Translations under genes and position numbers: made by a program
Part shown: positions 1-7,641 of the stretch, piece after piece
Layout: every line of letters begins with the position of its first letter
Position numbering within the stretch: position 1 is the first letter of the stretch
Assembly (NCBI GenBank): GCA_019359115.1
Contig: JAHHHW010000068.1
Coordinates: 1 to 54,413, forward strand
Direction: 5' to 3'
Length of the DNA stretch: 54,413 bases
DNA from: Pelatocladus maniniholoensis HA4357-MV3
GTDB taxonomy: Bacteria > Cyanobacteriota > Cyanobacteriia > Cyanobacteriales > Nostocaceae
The notes under the pieces: model-generated
Databases searched by the model: none
The model's input: the letters and a program-made list of their open reading frames with translations, nothing else
Told to the model about the DNA's origin: nothing

Positions 1-57
1 ACCAACTAAACGTTTGAACTCCCGATTAGATAGCCGTTTGGTTTGCTCGTGTTGCAT
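1..57 (-). CDS. Transposase, N-terminal 19 residues only (partial)
   Basis: Reading leftwards from an ATG at 57, the visible peptide is MQHEQTKRLSNREFKRLVG. A short basic start of the type xxxLSxxEFKRLxG is common at the N-terminus of small cyanobacterial IS5-like transposases, which catalyse cut-and-paste transposition of their own element. The gene lies about 50 bp inside the terminal repeat at 108-122, the usual position for a transposase start. The rest is outside the window, so no catalytic residue can be checked. The family assignment is by resemblance only. Confidence 0.5.
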   Translation of the reverse strand, partial: MQHEQTKRLSNREFKRLVG

Positions 58-122
58 GGGGGATATTGATTACATGATACAAAACCCTTAACTATACCAT
101 AAAATAATTTTGCAAGAGGTCT
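1..122 (-). mobile_element. End of an insertion sequence, cut by the window edge
   Basis: The terminal repeat TTTTGCAAGAGGTCT at 108-122 is the same 15 bp that bounds the small element at 37505-37626, so 122 is taken as the outer end of this element. A short transposase start lies just inside it and reads leftwards out of the window. To the right, sequence continues directly into the interrupted tail of a DUF952 gene. The other end and any target duplication lie outside the window, so element size and family cannot be fixed; an IS5-like element is a guess from the transposase start. Confidence 0.7.
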
Positions 123-244
123 ATTATAATATTCCACATATTTATGGTGCTTTGAATCTTGATGCTGTTTGGCAAGTGGTGGATTTTGAGTCTGTGGAGG
201 ATGGTAAATTTAGATTGCCACAAGAGGTTAAGGATTTGATATGA
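123..244 (+). pseudogene. DUF952 protein, C-terminal fragment cut by the IS
   Basis: An open frame with no start codon runs from the IS boundary to a TGA at 242-244. It reads YNIPHIYGALNLDAVWQVVD followed by about 20 more residues ending PQEVKDLI. The pattern PHxYGxLxLxAV plus a terminal FRLPxEV matches the C-terminal part of DUF952 proteins, a small family of unknown function. The stop overlaps the ATG of the next gene (ATGA), so the two were probably translationally coupled. The N-terminal half is replaced by the insertion sequence, so the gene is presumably dead. Confidence 0.75.
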
Positions 245-429
245 ATAATCAAGAGTTGAATGTGGGTGAGTATGTAGATCAGATGGCTTTGTTGTTGGAT
301 TTACGGTTGAGAGATGAGTATAGGGATGGAGTTGTAGCTAATTTTGAGAGAATTAAAGTGATCGCTCAATTGGTAAATTCTTTTCCCATACCACAAGATA
401 TTGAACCAGCGCCAATATTTGAACCATGA
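241..429 (+). CDS. AtzG-like small subunit (DUF4089 family), 62 aa
   Basis: A 62-residue acidic helical protein with no membrane segment. Its sequence (LDLRLRDEYRDGVVANFERI, then a hydrophobic stretch and FPIPQDIEPAPIFEP) matches the DUF4089/AtzG family, which has the typical pattern of regular hydrophobics and a C-terminal EPAPxFxP. In Pseudomonas ADP, AtzG is the small partner that holds the amidase AtzE in a stable complex. The ATG overlaps the stop of the broken DUF952 frame, and its own stop overlaps the ATG of the amidase by 4 bp, so the pair is coupled. The IS now sits about 120 bp upstream and may have removed or supplied the promoter. Confidence 0.8.
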   Translation: MNNQELNVGEYVDQMALLLDLRLRDEYRDGVVANFERIKVIAQLVNSFPIPQDIEPAPIFEP

Positions 430-1814
430 ATTTAGACTCTGCGGATGCTGTATCTATTGCTATAGCAGTGCGTGAAGGTAAAGTTAGCGCGGTGGAAGTG
501 ATGCAAGCAACTTTACAAAGAATTGCAGCACGAGATCGGGAACTCAATTGTTTTACCACTGTGACTGCTGATGCTGCTTTGGCTGATGCAGAAAGAATAG
601 ATCATGAAATTGCCCAGGGTAAAGATCCTGGTTTACTGGCTGGTGTACCTTTCGCTGTCAAAAATCTCTTTGATATTGCTGAGATTACAACTGTTGCCGG
701 TGCAAAAATTAATACTGAAAACCCGCCAGCGACACAAGATGCAACGGCGGTATCGCGATTGAAACAAGCGGGTGGAATACTTGTAGGCGCGTTGAATATG
801 GATGAGTACGCTTACGGGTTTGTGACGGAAAACTTTCATTACGGCGCGACTCATAATCCTCATGATTTACGGCGAGTTGCGGGTGGTTCATCGGGTGGTT
901 CAGCAGCAGCAGTTGCAGCTGGGTTAGTTCCACTAACGTTAGGTTCTGATACAAATGGTTCAATTCGTGTACCTGCTGCTTTATGTGGCGTTTTTGGTTT
1001 CAAACCAACTTATGGCAGATTGTCACGTGCTGGTGTAGCTTTATTTTCGAGCAGTTTTGATCATATCGGCCCTTTTGCACGTTCAGTACAGGATATCGCC
1101 ACAGCTTTTGATGTGTTGCAAGGGGAAGATGAACGCGATCCGGTTTGTACTAAACGTCCTCCCGTAGAGACGCGAAATTTATTATTAAAAAATATCGATG
1201 GGATTAAAATTGCGATCGCAGCTGATTATTTCCGTAAAGGGGCTAATCCTGAAGCTTTAGCAGCAGTACAAAAAGTTGCCGATGCTTTGTGTGTGAGTGA
1301 GTATATCACTATACCAGAAGCCCATCGCGCGCGCGCCGCCGCATTTGTAATTACCGCTTGCGAGGGAGCAAATTTACATTTGGAAAAGTTGCGTCAGCGT
1401 CCCCAAGATTTTGATCCAGCCACACGCGATCGCTTTCTTGCAGGTGCATTAATTCCTAGTCACTGGTATATCCAAGCACAGCGCTTTAGAAAATGGTTTC
1501 GCGATCGAGTACGAGAAATATTTGAAAAAGTTGATATTATTATTGCCCCAACTACGCCTATTTCTGCACCGTTAATTGGTCAACAAACGATGATTTTAGA
1601 TGGAGAAGAAATTCTTGTTCGTCCCCATTTAGGATTATTTACTCAGCCATTATCATTTATTGGTTTACCTGTTTTATCAGTACCAATTCAACGTGCAAAT
1701 GCTTTACCTTTAGGAGTGCAATTAATAGCTGCACCTGATCAGGAAGCATTAATTTTACGCGTCGCCTCGATTTTAGAAGCAAAAGGTATAATCTCTGCGT
1801 CCGTCGTCTCATAG
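426..1814 (+). CDS. AtzE-family amidohydrolase (amidase signature enzyme), 462 aa
   Basis: Amidase-signature enzyme. The Ser-cisSer-Lys triad is visible: Lys near residue 79 in PFAVKNLFD, the Gly/Ser loop GGSSGGSAAA near 153, and the nucleophile region GSDTNGSIRVPAAL near 177. Length is normal for the family (450-470). The adjacent AtzG-like gene points to the AtzE branch, whose characterised member hydrolyses 1-carboxybiuret in the cyanuric-acid pathway; the natural substrate in cyanobacteria is not known. It should not be confused with GatA of the Glu-tRNA amidotransferase, because no gatB or gatC is nearby and the AtzG partner is diagnostic. Cytosolic, with no signal peptide. Confidence 0.85.
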   Translation: MNLDSADAVSIAIAVREGKVSAVEVMQATLQRIAARDRELNCFTTVTADAALADAERIDHEIAQGKDPGLLAGVPFAVKNLFDIAEITTVAGAKINTENPPATQDATAVSRLKQAGGILVGALNMDEYAYGFVTENFHYGATHNPHDLRRVAGGSSGGSAAAVAAGLVPLTLGSDTNGSIRVPAALCGVFGFKPTYGRLSRAGVALFSSSFDHIGPFARSVQDIATAFDVLQGEDERDPVCTKRPPVETRNLLLKNIDGIKIAIAADYFRKGANPEALAAVQKVADALCVSEYITIPEAHRARAAAFVITACEGANLHLEKLRQRPQDFDPATRDRFLAGALIPSHWYIQAQRFRKWFRDRVREIFEKVDIIIAPTTPISAPLIGQQTMILDGEEILVRPHLGLFTQPLSFIGLPVLSVPIQRANALPLGVQLIAAPDQEALILRVASILEAKGIISASVVS

Positions 1815-1850
1815 GGAGATCCAGAAAATAAAATGTCCCGCCCTCGCTAA

Positions 1851-1933
1851 AGTCTGCTTAAGCAGACTGCTTGATCTATTGGAGTCGTCTTCAGACGACT
1901 TGTGCTATGAGCAAAGGGTTTAAACCCTTTGCT
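1851..1933. repeat. Cluster of three unrelated palindromes
   Basis: Within 83 bp there are AGTCTGCTTAAGCAGACT (1851-1868, perfect), AGTCGTCTTCAGACGACT (1883-1900, 8-bp arms around TC) and a perfect 24-bp palindrome at 1910-1933 with arms AGCAAAGGGTTT and AAACCCTTTGCT. They lie downstream of the amidase gene. No T-run follows the first two. They look like the short dispersed palindromic repeats of Nostocales rather than a single terminator. Confidence 0.85.
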
Positions 1934-2214
1934 TTGCGGAATTTTGAAAAAATTAGGATGCTCCCTTTTTCGCCTCCCTTAACTTGTTACGCACCAATGT
2001 GATACTATTACCTGAATGTTAGGGTGTAAGATGCCTCTTAACAATTACTCTCCAAAACATCTGACTTTCTCGATGAAGTTAGTCGCATCTACCTAAGTTT
2101 CAGCAAAATACGACAATAAAATTTTTCAGAACAAGCCTTCTGTTGGCATTTTATTTAACAATGCTCCTCATGATCTGAAGGTATGTAATTAGCATTGGGT
2201 GTATTGAACAAAAA

Positions 2215-2249
2215 TTTTCTGAAAAAGTATTCATGACTTTTTCAGAAAA
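2215..2249. other. Hairpin upstream of the PEP-CTERM gene
   Basis: TTTTCTGAAAAAGT and ACTTTTTCAGAAAA form a perfect 14-bp stem around a 7-base loop. It is about 90 bp before the next start codon. It could be a terminator, a leader hairpin or a small repeat; nothing in the sequence decides. Confidence 0.6.
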
Positions 2250-2339
2250 CAGTTTTTCATCTGTTCCCTGTATTATTTATCACTCCAAGCACAAACAAAA
2301 ATCTCACATCAATAATTTATTGAATAGGAACATAGTTTC

Positions 2340-3080
2340 ATGACAATTTTCAACAAGTTATCAATGATGACTGCTGGAGCCATATTAACTGCTTTGGGAA
2401 CAATTGCTACATCATCATCTGTTCATGCTGCTACAACTTTCTTTGGCCCTGGTCCTTACCAAAGCTTCAATGACAGTCCTTTGAAAGGAGGCGACTATTC
2501 TTACTTTTATCTTGAGGATTTTGAGGATGGCGTTTTGAATACACCAGGGGTCACATCTTCCAATGGACAAGTAAAAGGGCCTGAATCATTGAGAGATTCT
2601 GTTGACGCTGATGATGGCTTAATTGATGGTAATGGCGTAAATGGCTACAGCTATTACTTAGCTGACAATAGTGTAACTTTCACCTTTGATCAGAATCTTC
2701 TCGGTTCGCTTCCAACTGATGCAGGTATCACTTGGACAGATAGCTTTCCCATTGGTGATGTCGTGTTTGAAGCCTTCAATGCTGACAATGTTTCTTTAGG
2801 GACAATTGTCGCCTCTTATCTTGGCGATGGTTCACTTGACGGAGGAACAGCAGAAGATCGCTTTTTCGGGGTGTTTAATACCGATGGCATTGCTGCGATT
2901 AAAATTAGTATGCCTAATAGCAATGACTGGGAAGTAGATCACTTGCAGTATGGTTTAAGTAATTCTAAACCCGTACCCGAACCAGTGAGTATATTAGGTT
3001 TACTGGCTGCTGGTGCAATTGGTGTATGTTTACGACAACGCCAACAAAAACTAGCTAGCAAACACAAAAGAATTATCTAG
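2340..3080 (+). CDS. PEP-CTERM sorting domain protein, secreted, 246 aa
   Basis: An N-terminal signal peptide is visible (basic and polar start, hydrophobic run AGAILTALGTIATSSS, cleavage near VHA-A at about residue 30). The middle is a beta-rich acidic domain with many Gly, Asp and Asn and no recognised enzyme motif. The C-terminus has the sorting tag VPEPVSILGLLAAGAIGVC followed by a basic tail, the PEP-CTERM signal that exosortase recognises for export and anchoring. It is probably an envelope or extracellular-matrix protein. The function of the middle domain is unknown. A strong hairpin follows the stop codon directly. Confidence 0.85.
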   Translation: MTIFNKLSMMTAGAILTALGTIATSSSVHAATTFFGPGPYQSFNDSPLKGGDYSYFYLEDFEDGVLNTPGVTSSNGQVKGPESLRDSVDADDGLIDGNGVNGYSYYLADNSVTFTFDQNLLGSLPTDAGITWTDSFPIGDVVFEAFNADNVSLGTIVASYLGDGSLDGGTAEDRFFGVFNTDGIAAIKISMPNSNDWEVDHLQYGLSNSKPVPEPVSILGLLAAGAIGVCLRQRQQKLASKHKRII

Positions 3081-3115
3081 AGTATACATGCTAGCCTACC
3101 TAGCATGTATACTCT
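3079..3115 (+). terminator. Strong hairpin after the PEP-CTERM gene
   Basis: AGAGTATACATGCTAG and CTAGCATGTATACTCT form a perfect 16-bp stem with a 5-base loop, starting inside the stop codon of the preceding gene. There is no T-run, so it may act as an mRNA 3-prime stabiliser or a factor-assisted terminator. The 275 bp that follow hold no gene, only a degenerate copy of a common cyanobacterial repeat near 3212-3245 (GGGTGTGTTATGACG then GCTAACGCACCC). Confidence 0.7.
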
Positions 3116-3390
3116 CTGAAATAACAGCGATCGCATCCCCAAGATTTCGGTTTTACCTAAAACAGCAATTCATCTCACACTGCACCTGTACCCAGGAAGC
3201 GTGTTTTGAAGTAGGGTGTGTTATGACGTAGGCTAACGCACCCAATATTATTTTTTTGTAAAAAATATCTTAATTTGATTCTGTTTTATGAGACTATGCT
3301 TATAGTCAAAATTGCAAAATTTTGGCTAATTTTGTGGCTGATTCAACAATAAAGAATCACCGATTAATTAATATATCAAGGGGTAATCTC

Positions 3391-3789
3391 GTGCATAGCA
3401 GAAGAATGCAGATGGTCATGGATAGGACTGCGATCGCGCTGTCAACTACGTGTGCAATCCATTGTCTGTTTTTACCAGTTTTGCTCATCATGCTTCCTGC
3501 ACTAGCAACAACTTCTCTTGGTAGCGAAAACTTTCATCGTCTTATGCTGTGGTTTGCTTTTCCCGTCAGTGTGTTGGCGTTAACACAGGGGTGTCGTCGT
3601 CACAAAGATCGAATAGTGCTAACGGCTGGAATATTAGGGTTGGTACTTCTGACCACAACCGCAGTTTTTGGACATACTCTGCTAACAGAAGATGGTGAGC
3701 GTATTACTACGGTGTTAGGAGCAACAGCCTTGGCTTTTGGTCATATTCGTAACTATAGAATATGCAACAAAAATAAATGCAAAACTTGA
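3391..3789 (+). CDS. MerC-domain membrane protein, about 132 aa
   Basis: A small protein with about four membrane segments: AIALSTTCAIHCLFLPVLLI, LMLWFAFPVSVLAL, IVLTAGILGLVLLTTTAVFG and a weaker last one. Cys and His in the first helix (TCAIHC) match the metal-binding segment of MerC, a mercuric-ion uptake protein; cyanobacterial MerC-like proteins are linked to metal handling, with metal unknown. I chose the GTG at 3391 because AAGGGG lies 7 bp upstream. The frame also extends back to a TTG at 3322 without a ribosome site, and ATGs occur at 3406, 3412 and 3418. The C-terminus (NYRICNKNKCKT) adds more Cys. No merA, merT or merP is nearby. Confidence 0.7.
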   Translation: MHSRRMQMVMDRTAIALSTTCAIHCLFLPVLLIMLPALATTSLGSENFHRLMLWFAFPVSVLALTQGCRRHKDRIVLTAGILGLVLLTTTAVFGHTLLTEDGERITTVLGATALAFGHIRNYRICNKNKCKT

Positions 3790-3874
3790 TACAAAATGAC
3801 AGATAACTGATAATTTATAGGCAAAGCTGCTCTGGACATCAGTCGTAAAAGTCAGGCTTTGATTAAATCAAAAA

Positions 3875-3956
3875 TGCGGATGAAAGGACTTGAACCTTCA
3901 CACCTCTCGGTACTAGAACCTAAATCTAGCGCGTCTGCCAATTCCGCCACATCCGC
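3875..3956 (-). tRNA. trnL-UAG: tRNA-Leu (anticodon UAG)
   Basis: On the minus strand the acceptor GCGGATG pairs with CATCCGC, with discriminator A. The D arm is typical of leucine tRNAs (GGCGGAATTGGCAGACGC). The anticodon stem CTAGA/TCTAG encloses the 7-base loop TTTAGGT, giving anticodon TAG, and a long class II variable arm follows. The T arm carries GTTCAAGTC. The CCA end is not encoded. Length 82 is normal for tRNA-Leu. Confidence 0.95.
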
Positions 3957-4039
3957 ATCAGCTTTTTATCGTAACATAACAAATACTCTATAGCAATAAA
4001 GTTTTTGTTGATGGCTGCTTGCTAGTTTTCCAAATAACA

Positions 4040-4145
4040 TTGACAGAGCGTGACACTTCGTGTACAAACTCCGGCTTCCTGCCCAACAGTTTCCGCTTCG
4101 CGGTAAGTGAGAGGCTTCTTGCTGTTTTAGCTAAAAGCTGTAGGA
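4040..4145 (-). other. Structured repeat resembling the 3-prime end of an IS605/TnpB element (remnant)
   Basis: On the minus strand this stretch contains AAGCCTCTCACTTACC, the mini-hairpin CCGC-GAA-GCGG, then GGGCAGGAAGCCGGAGTTTG and a second mini-hairpin ACAC-GAA-GTGT. Two short stems with GAA loops around a purine-rich linker resemble the transcribed non-coding tail found after tnpB in cyanobacterial IS605-type elements. No tnpB or tnpA is present next to it. The likeness is from memory of such elements and is not proven. Confidence 0.35.
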
Positions 4146-4202
4146 GTAAGCCTTCAATTTGTGTGAAAATATTTTTACTTTTGATGATTTGTGAGAGAAA
4201 CC

Positions 4203-4946
4203 ATGACGATGCATCCGACTCTCCAACGTGCATTTGCTAACCACTGCGCCCTCAAAGTTATCAGTGGTTTGAATAATTTTGATACTGCCCGTGTGGCAGC
4301 TACTGTGAAAGCAGCACACCACGGTGGTGCGACTTTTGTTGATATTGCTGCTGATTCTGCCTTAGTAGAATTAGCTAAGGGCTTGACGAATCTACCTATT
4401 TGTGTATCTGCGGTAGAACCAGAAAAATTTTTGTCAGCAGTAACTGCTGGTGCGGATTTAATTGAAATTGGGAATTTTGATGCTTTCTACGCTCAAGGAC
4501 GTAGATTTGAGGCTGAGGAAGTTTTAGCGCTAACTCACCAAACTCGCGCTTTACTGCCAGAAATTATGCTCTGTGTGACAGTTCCCCACATTCTCATGCT
4601 TGACGCGCAAGTACAACTGGCTGAGGAATTGGTAAAAGCTGGTGCTGACATCATCCAAACCGAAGGTGGTACTAGCAGCAACCCCACTCATGCTGGTACA
4701 TTAGGCTTAATTGAAAAAGCCGCTCCTACATTGGCAGCAGCTTACGAAATTGCTCGTGCGGTATCTGTTCCAGTACTGTGTGCTTCCGGAATTTCTAATG
4801 TCACCGCACCATTAGCGATCGCTGCTGGTGCTGCTGGAGTTGGTGTCGGTTCCGCCATCAACCAACTCAACAGTGAAGTAGCCATGATTGCTGCTGTCCG
4901 TAGTTTGCTAGAAGCTTTAGAAATGAGTGTAGAGGTTAGAAACTAG
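4203..4946 (+). CDS. DUF561 / Ycf23 family protein, about 247 aa
   Basis: The sequence has the alternating strand-helix pattern of a TIM barrel: CALKVISGLNNFD, ATFVDIAAD, PICVSAVEP, ADLIEIGNFDAFY, EIMLCVTVPHIL, GADIIQTEGGTSS, VPVLCASGISN, and the phosphate-loop-like GAAGVGVGSAIN. This is the DUF561 family, equivalent to the plastid gene ycf23; conserved in cyanobacteria and algal plastids, with no established enzyme activity. The ATG at 4203 is preferred over a GTG at 4191 because GAGAGA lies at a ribosome-site distance. It is divergent from the tRNA and stands alone. Confidence 0.85.
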   Translation: MTMHPTLQRAFANHCALKVISGLNNFDTARVAATVKAAHHGGATFVDIAADSALVELAKGLTNLPICVSAVEPEKFLSAVTAGADLIEIGNFDAFYAQGRRFEAEEVLALTHQTRALLPEIMLCVTVPHILMLDAQVQLAEELVKAGADIIQTEGGTSSNPTHAGTLGLIEKAAPTLAAAYEIARAVSVPVLCASGISNVTAPLAIAAGAAGVGVGSAINQLNSEVAMIAAVRSLLEALEMSVEVRN

Positions 4947-5076
4947 GGATCGGGGATCGGGGAAAAGGGAAAGGAAATTGGGAATTGGGATCAAGAATTG
5001 AGAATAATTGTTTATTCTCTCTCTTATACTCCATGTCCCCCATGTCCCCAATACCTGATCCCCTTTCCCCAATCCC

Positions 5077-6201
5077 CTACGCCAAACAATCCTTGAGGCT
5101 ATAAATTACCTGATCTTGTTGTTCCTCGGAAAGTTCTGGGAACATCGGTAAGGATAAAACCTCTTGGGATGCTTGTTCGGATATTGGTAGTTGTCCTGGT
5201 TGATAGTTCAAGCTTTGGTAAACTGGTTGTAAATGTAGAGGACGGGGATAGTAAATCATTGTATTTACCCCCTGTTCTTGTAATTGCTTGCCTACCCAGT
5301 CTCTTTTATTGTTGAGTACACGAATTGTGTATTGGTTCCAAACTCCTTCGCCACCATTTAATTCTTGGGGGGGAATGATACCGGGAACTTGATTGAGAAA
5401 TTGTTGGTAACGAGATGCGATCGCTCGTCTTTTTTGATTCCAAATATCTAAATAACGCAGCTTAATTTGTAAAATAGCCGCTTGGATAGCATCCAAACGG
5501 CTATTAACACCTATTTCTTCGTGGATGTAGCGATTTTTTTGGCCATGCTCTTTTATTACCCTTAACTTAGCAGCAATTTCTGGATCATTAGTCGTTATCG
5601 CCCCGCCATCACCACAACCACCGAGATTTTTGGTAGGGTAGAAGCTAAAACAGCCGATGTGTCCTATACTTCCTACTCTTTGTTCACCCCAAGTTGCACC
5701 TGTAGATTGAGCGCAATCTTCAATCACTGTGAGATGATGAGCGTTAGCGATACTCATTAGTGCAGTCATATCCACAGGTTGTCCAAACAAGTGGACGGGG
5801 ATAATCGCTTTAGTCTTGGGTGTGATCGCTGCTGCTACTTGTTGTAAATCTAAATTAAAAGTAGTTGCATCAATGTCAACGAAGACTGGTTTGGCCCCTA
5901 CAGCATCAATCACCTCAGATGTAGCAATAAAAGTGAAAGGTGTTGTAATTACCTCATCATCTGCACCTATATTAAAAACTCTCAGTGCTAGATAAAGTGC
6001 ATCCGTCCCGGAATTACAAGCCACACAATTACTGACATTATGATAAGCAGCAAACTGCCGCTCGAAGCTTCCAACTACTGGGCCACCGATATAACGACCA
6101 GAAGTTAAAACCTCTAAAACCGCAGTACTCACTTCTGCTTCAATTGAGGCGTATTGCTGTTTGATATCAAATGCAGGAATGGAATTTTGACTTTGAACCA
6201 T
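5077..6201 (-). CDS. DegT/DnrJ/EryC1/StrS family aminotransferase, 374 aa
   Basis: A PLP-dependent sugar aminotransferase fold. Visible landmarks are GRYIGGPVVGSFE, the cofactor-binding loop NSGTDALYLAL near 65, VFVDID, the PLP-ring Asp in VIEDCAQSTGA near 165, and the Schiff-base Lys in SFYPTKNLGG near 190, then GVNSRLDAIQAAIL. Full length for the family. These enzymes transfer an amino group to a keto-sugar nucleotide for surface polysaccharide or glycoside synthesis. No other sugar-biosynthesis gene is adjacent, so the exact sugar is unknown. The 130 bp between this gene and DUF561 hold CCCCAAT-type short repeats. Confidence 0.88.
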   Translation of the reverse strand: MVQSQNSIPAFDIKQQYASIEAEVSTAVLEVLTSGRYIGGPVVGSFERQFAAYHNVSNCVACNSGTDALYLALRVFNIGADDEVITTPFTFIATSEVIDAVGAKPVFVDIDATTFNLDLQQVAAAITPKTKAIIPVHLFGQPVDMTALMSIANAHHLTVIEDCAQSTGATWGEQRVGSIGHIGCFSFYPTKNLGGCGDGGAITTNDPEIAAKLRVIKEHGQKNRYIHEEIGVNSRLDAIQAAILQIKLRYLDIWNQKRRAIASRYQQFLNQVPGIIPPQELNGGEGVWNQYTIRVLNNKRDWVGKQLQEQGVNTMIYYPRPLHLQPVYQSLNYQPGQLPISEQASQEVLSLPMFPELSEEQQDQVIYSLKDCLA

Positions 6202-6594
6202 AAGTTTATTATTTATCTCAAGATAGATGCCTACATGAAATTTTTACCCAGAGAACTTTGGAATTTACTGTTACAATCCATACGTTTTCTACAAGACAAT
6301 ACACTCAAGGGTTTTTACATAAATTATGGCGATGTTGCATAATTTGCTAATTTAAAATGTGTAACTCTTGAAATGTTTGTCATTGCTTGCCTAAACCCTA
6401 AGTCGAGTTTTGCATTTGGAATTTCAAATCCTTGAAGGCATCCATTTGTTTGGGTAAAAAGTAATATACATCAACACAAGATCCAATACATATAATGAAA
6501 GTTCCCAGTGGTTGTTAGTGGTTAGTGGTTTAGTGAATAGTGGATAGTGGTTAGTAGTCAACCAATCAACAACTAACAACTAACGTCAAAACCT
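6202..6594. other. Intergenic gap, no gene seen
   Basis: Presumed divergent promoter region of the aminotransferase and the fetB-like gene. The last 100 bp (about 6505-6590) are short repeats of GTTAGTGG/TAGTGGT and CAACTAA type. No hairpin or regulatory site stands out. Confidence 0.5.
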
Positions 6595-7371
6595 ATGCAG
6601 GAACTGATCAAATTAGATTTAGTTGATTTGGCTAGCGCCACAGCATTGATGGCTGTAATCATTGGTTTATCTGTTTGGGAAAATCTCGGATTAGAACTCA
6701 ACCTAGTCCTTGGGACAGGGAGAACCATTTTACAACTAGTGGTATTGGGATACGTTTTAGATTTCATCTTTGCTTTTAACAATGCTTGGGCAGTTTTAGC
6801 GTTTTTAGTATTATTGCTGACAATTACGGCGATTGTCGCACGAAATCGCATTAGTCAAAAAATACCGCAAGTTTTGCCTTTAGTGTGGGTTTCCCTTTTA
6901 CTTAGCACGATTGTGGCTATAGTTTATACTAATCTTGTGATAATTCAGCCAAATCGATGGTATGAACCACAATATATAATTCCTCTGGCGGGGATCATAC
7001 TAGGTAATGCGATGAATGCAGCCGCGATCGCTGGTGAACGTCTTGTCAATACAATCAAAAACAGCCATCTAGAAATCGAAACTCATCTCAGTTTAGGTGC
7101 AACTCCCCAGCAGGCGATCGCCCAGTATCGCAAAGACGCCATTCGTGCTGGTTTAATTCCCACCATTAACCAAATGATGATTATTGGTTTAGTGACAATA
7201 CCAGGATTTGTTGCTGGACAGATATTAAGTGGTGTAAGTCCCCTTGATGCTGCTTCTTACCAAATTGTAATTATGTTAATGACTGCCTTTACCAATTTGC
7301 TAACAATCATTTTGTTAACTAAGGGGTTGAGTCGTTTGTTTTTTAACTCCGCAGCGCAGTTGGTTAGATGA
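6595..7371 (+). CDS. fetB: FetB-type ABC transporter permease (UPF0014), 258 aa
   Basis: About six to seven membrane helices, with the conserved family block GNAMNAAAIAGERL near 140-155 and the cytoplasmic coupling segment EIETHLSLGATPQQAIAQYR, followed by MMIIGLVTIPGFVAGQILSG. This is the UPF0014/FetB family; in E. coli FetB with the ATPase FetA exports iron and relieves oxidative stress. No FetA-like ATPase gene is next to it here, so the partner must be encoded elsewhere. The stop codon is followed at once by a dispersed repeat (7372-7400) that recurs at 30.2 and 33.2 kb. Confidence 0.85.
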   Translation: MQELIKLDLVDLASATALMAVIIGLSVWENLGLELNLVLGTGRTILQLVVLGYVLDFIFAFNNAWAVLAFLVLLLTITAIVARNRISQKIPQVLPLVWVSLLLSTIVAIVYTNLVIIQPNRWYEPQYIIPLAGIILGNAMNAAAIAGERLVNTIKNSHLEIETHLSLGATPQQAIAQYRKDAIRAGLIPTINQMMIIGLVTIPGFVAGQILSGVSPLDAASYQIVIMLMTAFTNLLTIILLTKGLSRLFFNSAAQLVR

Positions 7372-7641
7372 GGGGATTGGGGATTCTCCAGAGGAGACGC
7401 ACTCGCATTCGGGGATCTGGATAAAGACAAGGGAGATATAGAAAATTAAACACTAAGATTGATTATGTAACTGTAGCTACCTGACCAAATCGCTTAAGAA
7501 TTTGTAACACTATGTAAACTTCTTTGGCTGAAGTAAACGGGGCAAATATCCGTCATTTTGCTTTTCCCCAAGTTCTGGGAAAATTTCAGGTATATCCTTG
7601 TTTTTATCGTCTTTTTACTAACCACCAACAACTAACCATTT

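Larger units (their letters stand above)
1815..2339. other. Intergenic gap with palindromes and a hairpin
   Basis: No convincing gene. The gap holds three strong palindromes at 1851-1933 (listed separately), a hairpin at 2215-2249 and otherwise AT-rich DNA. The region just before 2340 is presumably the leader of the PEP-CTERM gene; a weak ribosome-binding site AGGAA lies about 10 bp before its ATG. Confidence 0.6.

Noticed and set aside
426-1814. GatA subunit of Glu-tRNA amidotransferase
   Set aside because: The preceding AtzG-like gene and lack of gatB/gatC favour the AtzE branch.
3322-3390. N-terminal extension of the MerC-like protein from a TTG
   Set aside because: No ribosome site at the TTG, while AAGGGG precedes the GTG at 3391; the extension is not part of MerC.
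6595-7371. Complete FetAB iron exporter
   Set aside because: Only the FetB-like permease is present; no ABC ATPase gene is adjacent.
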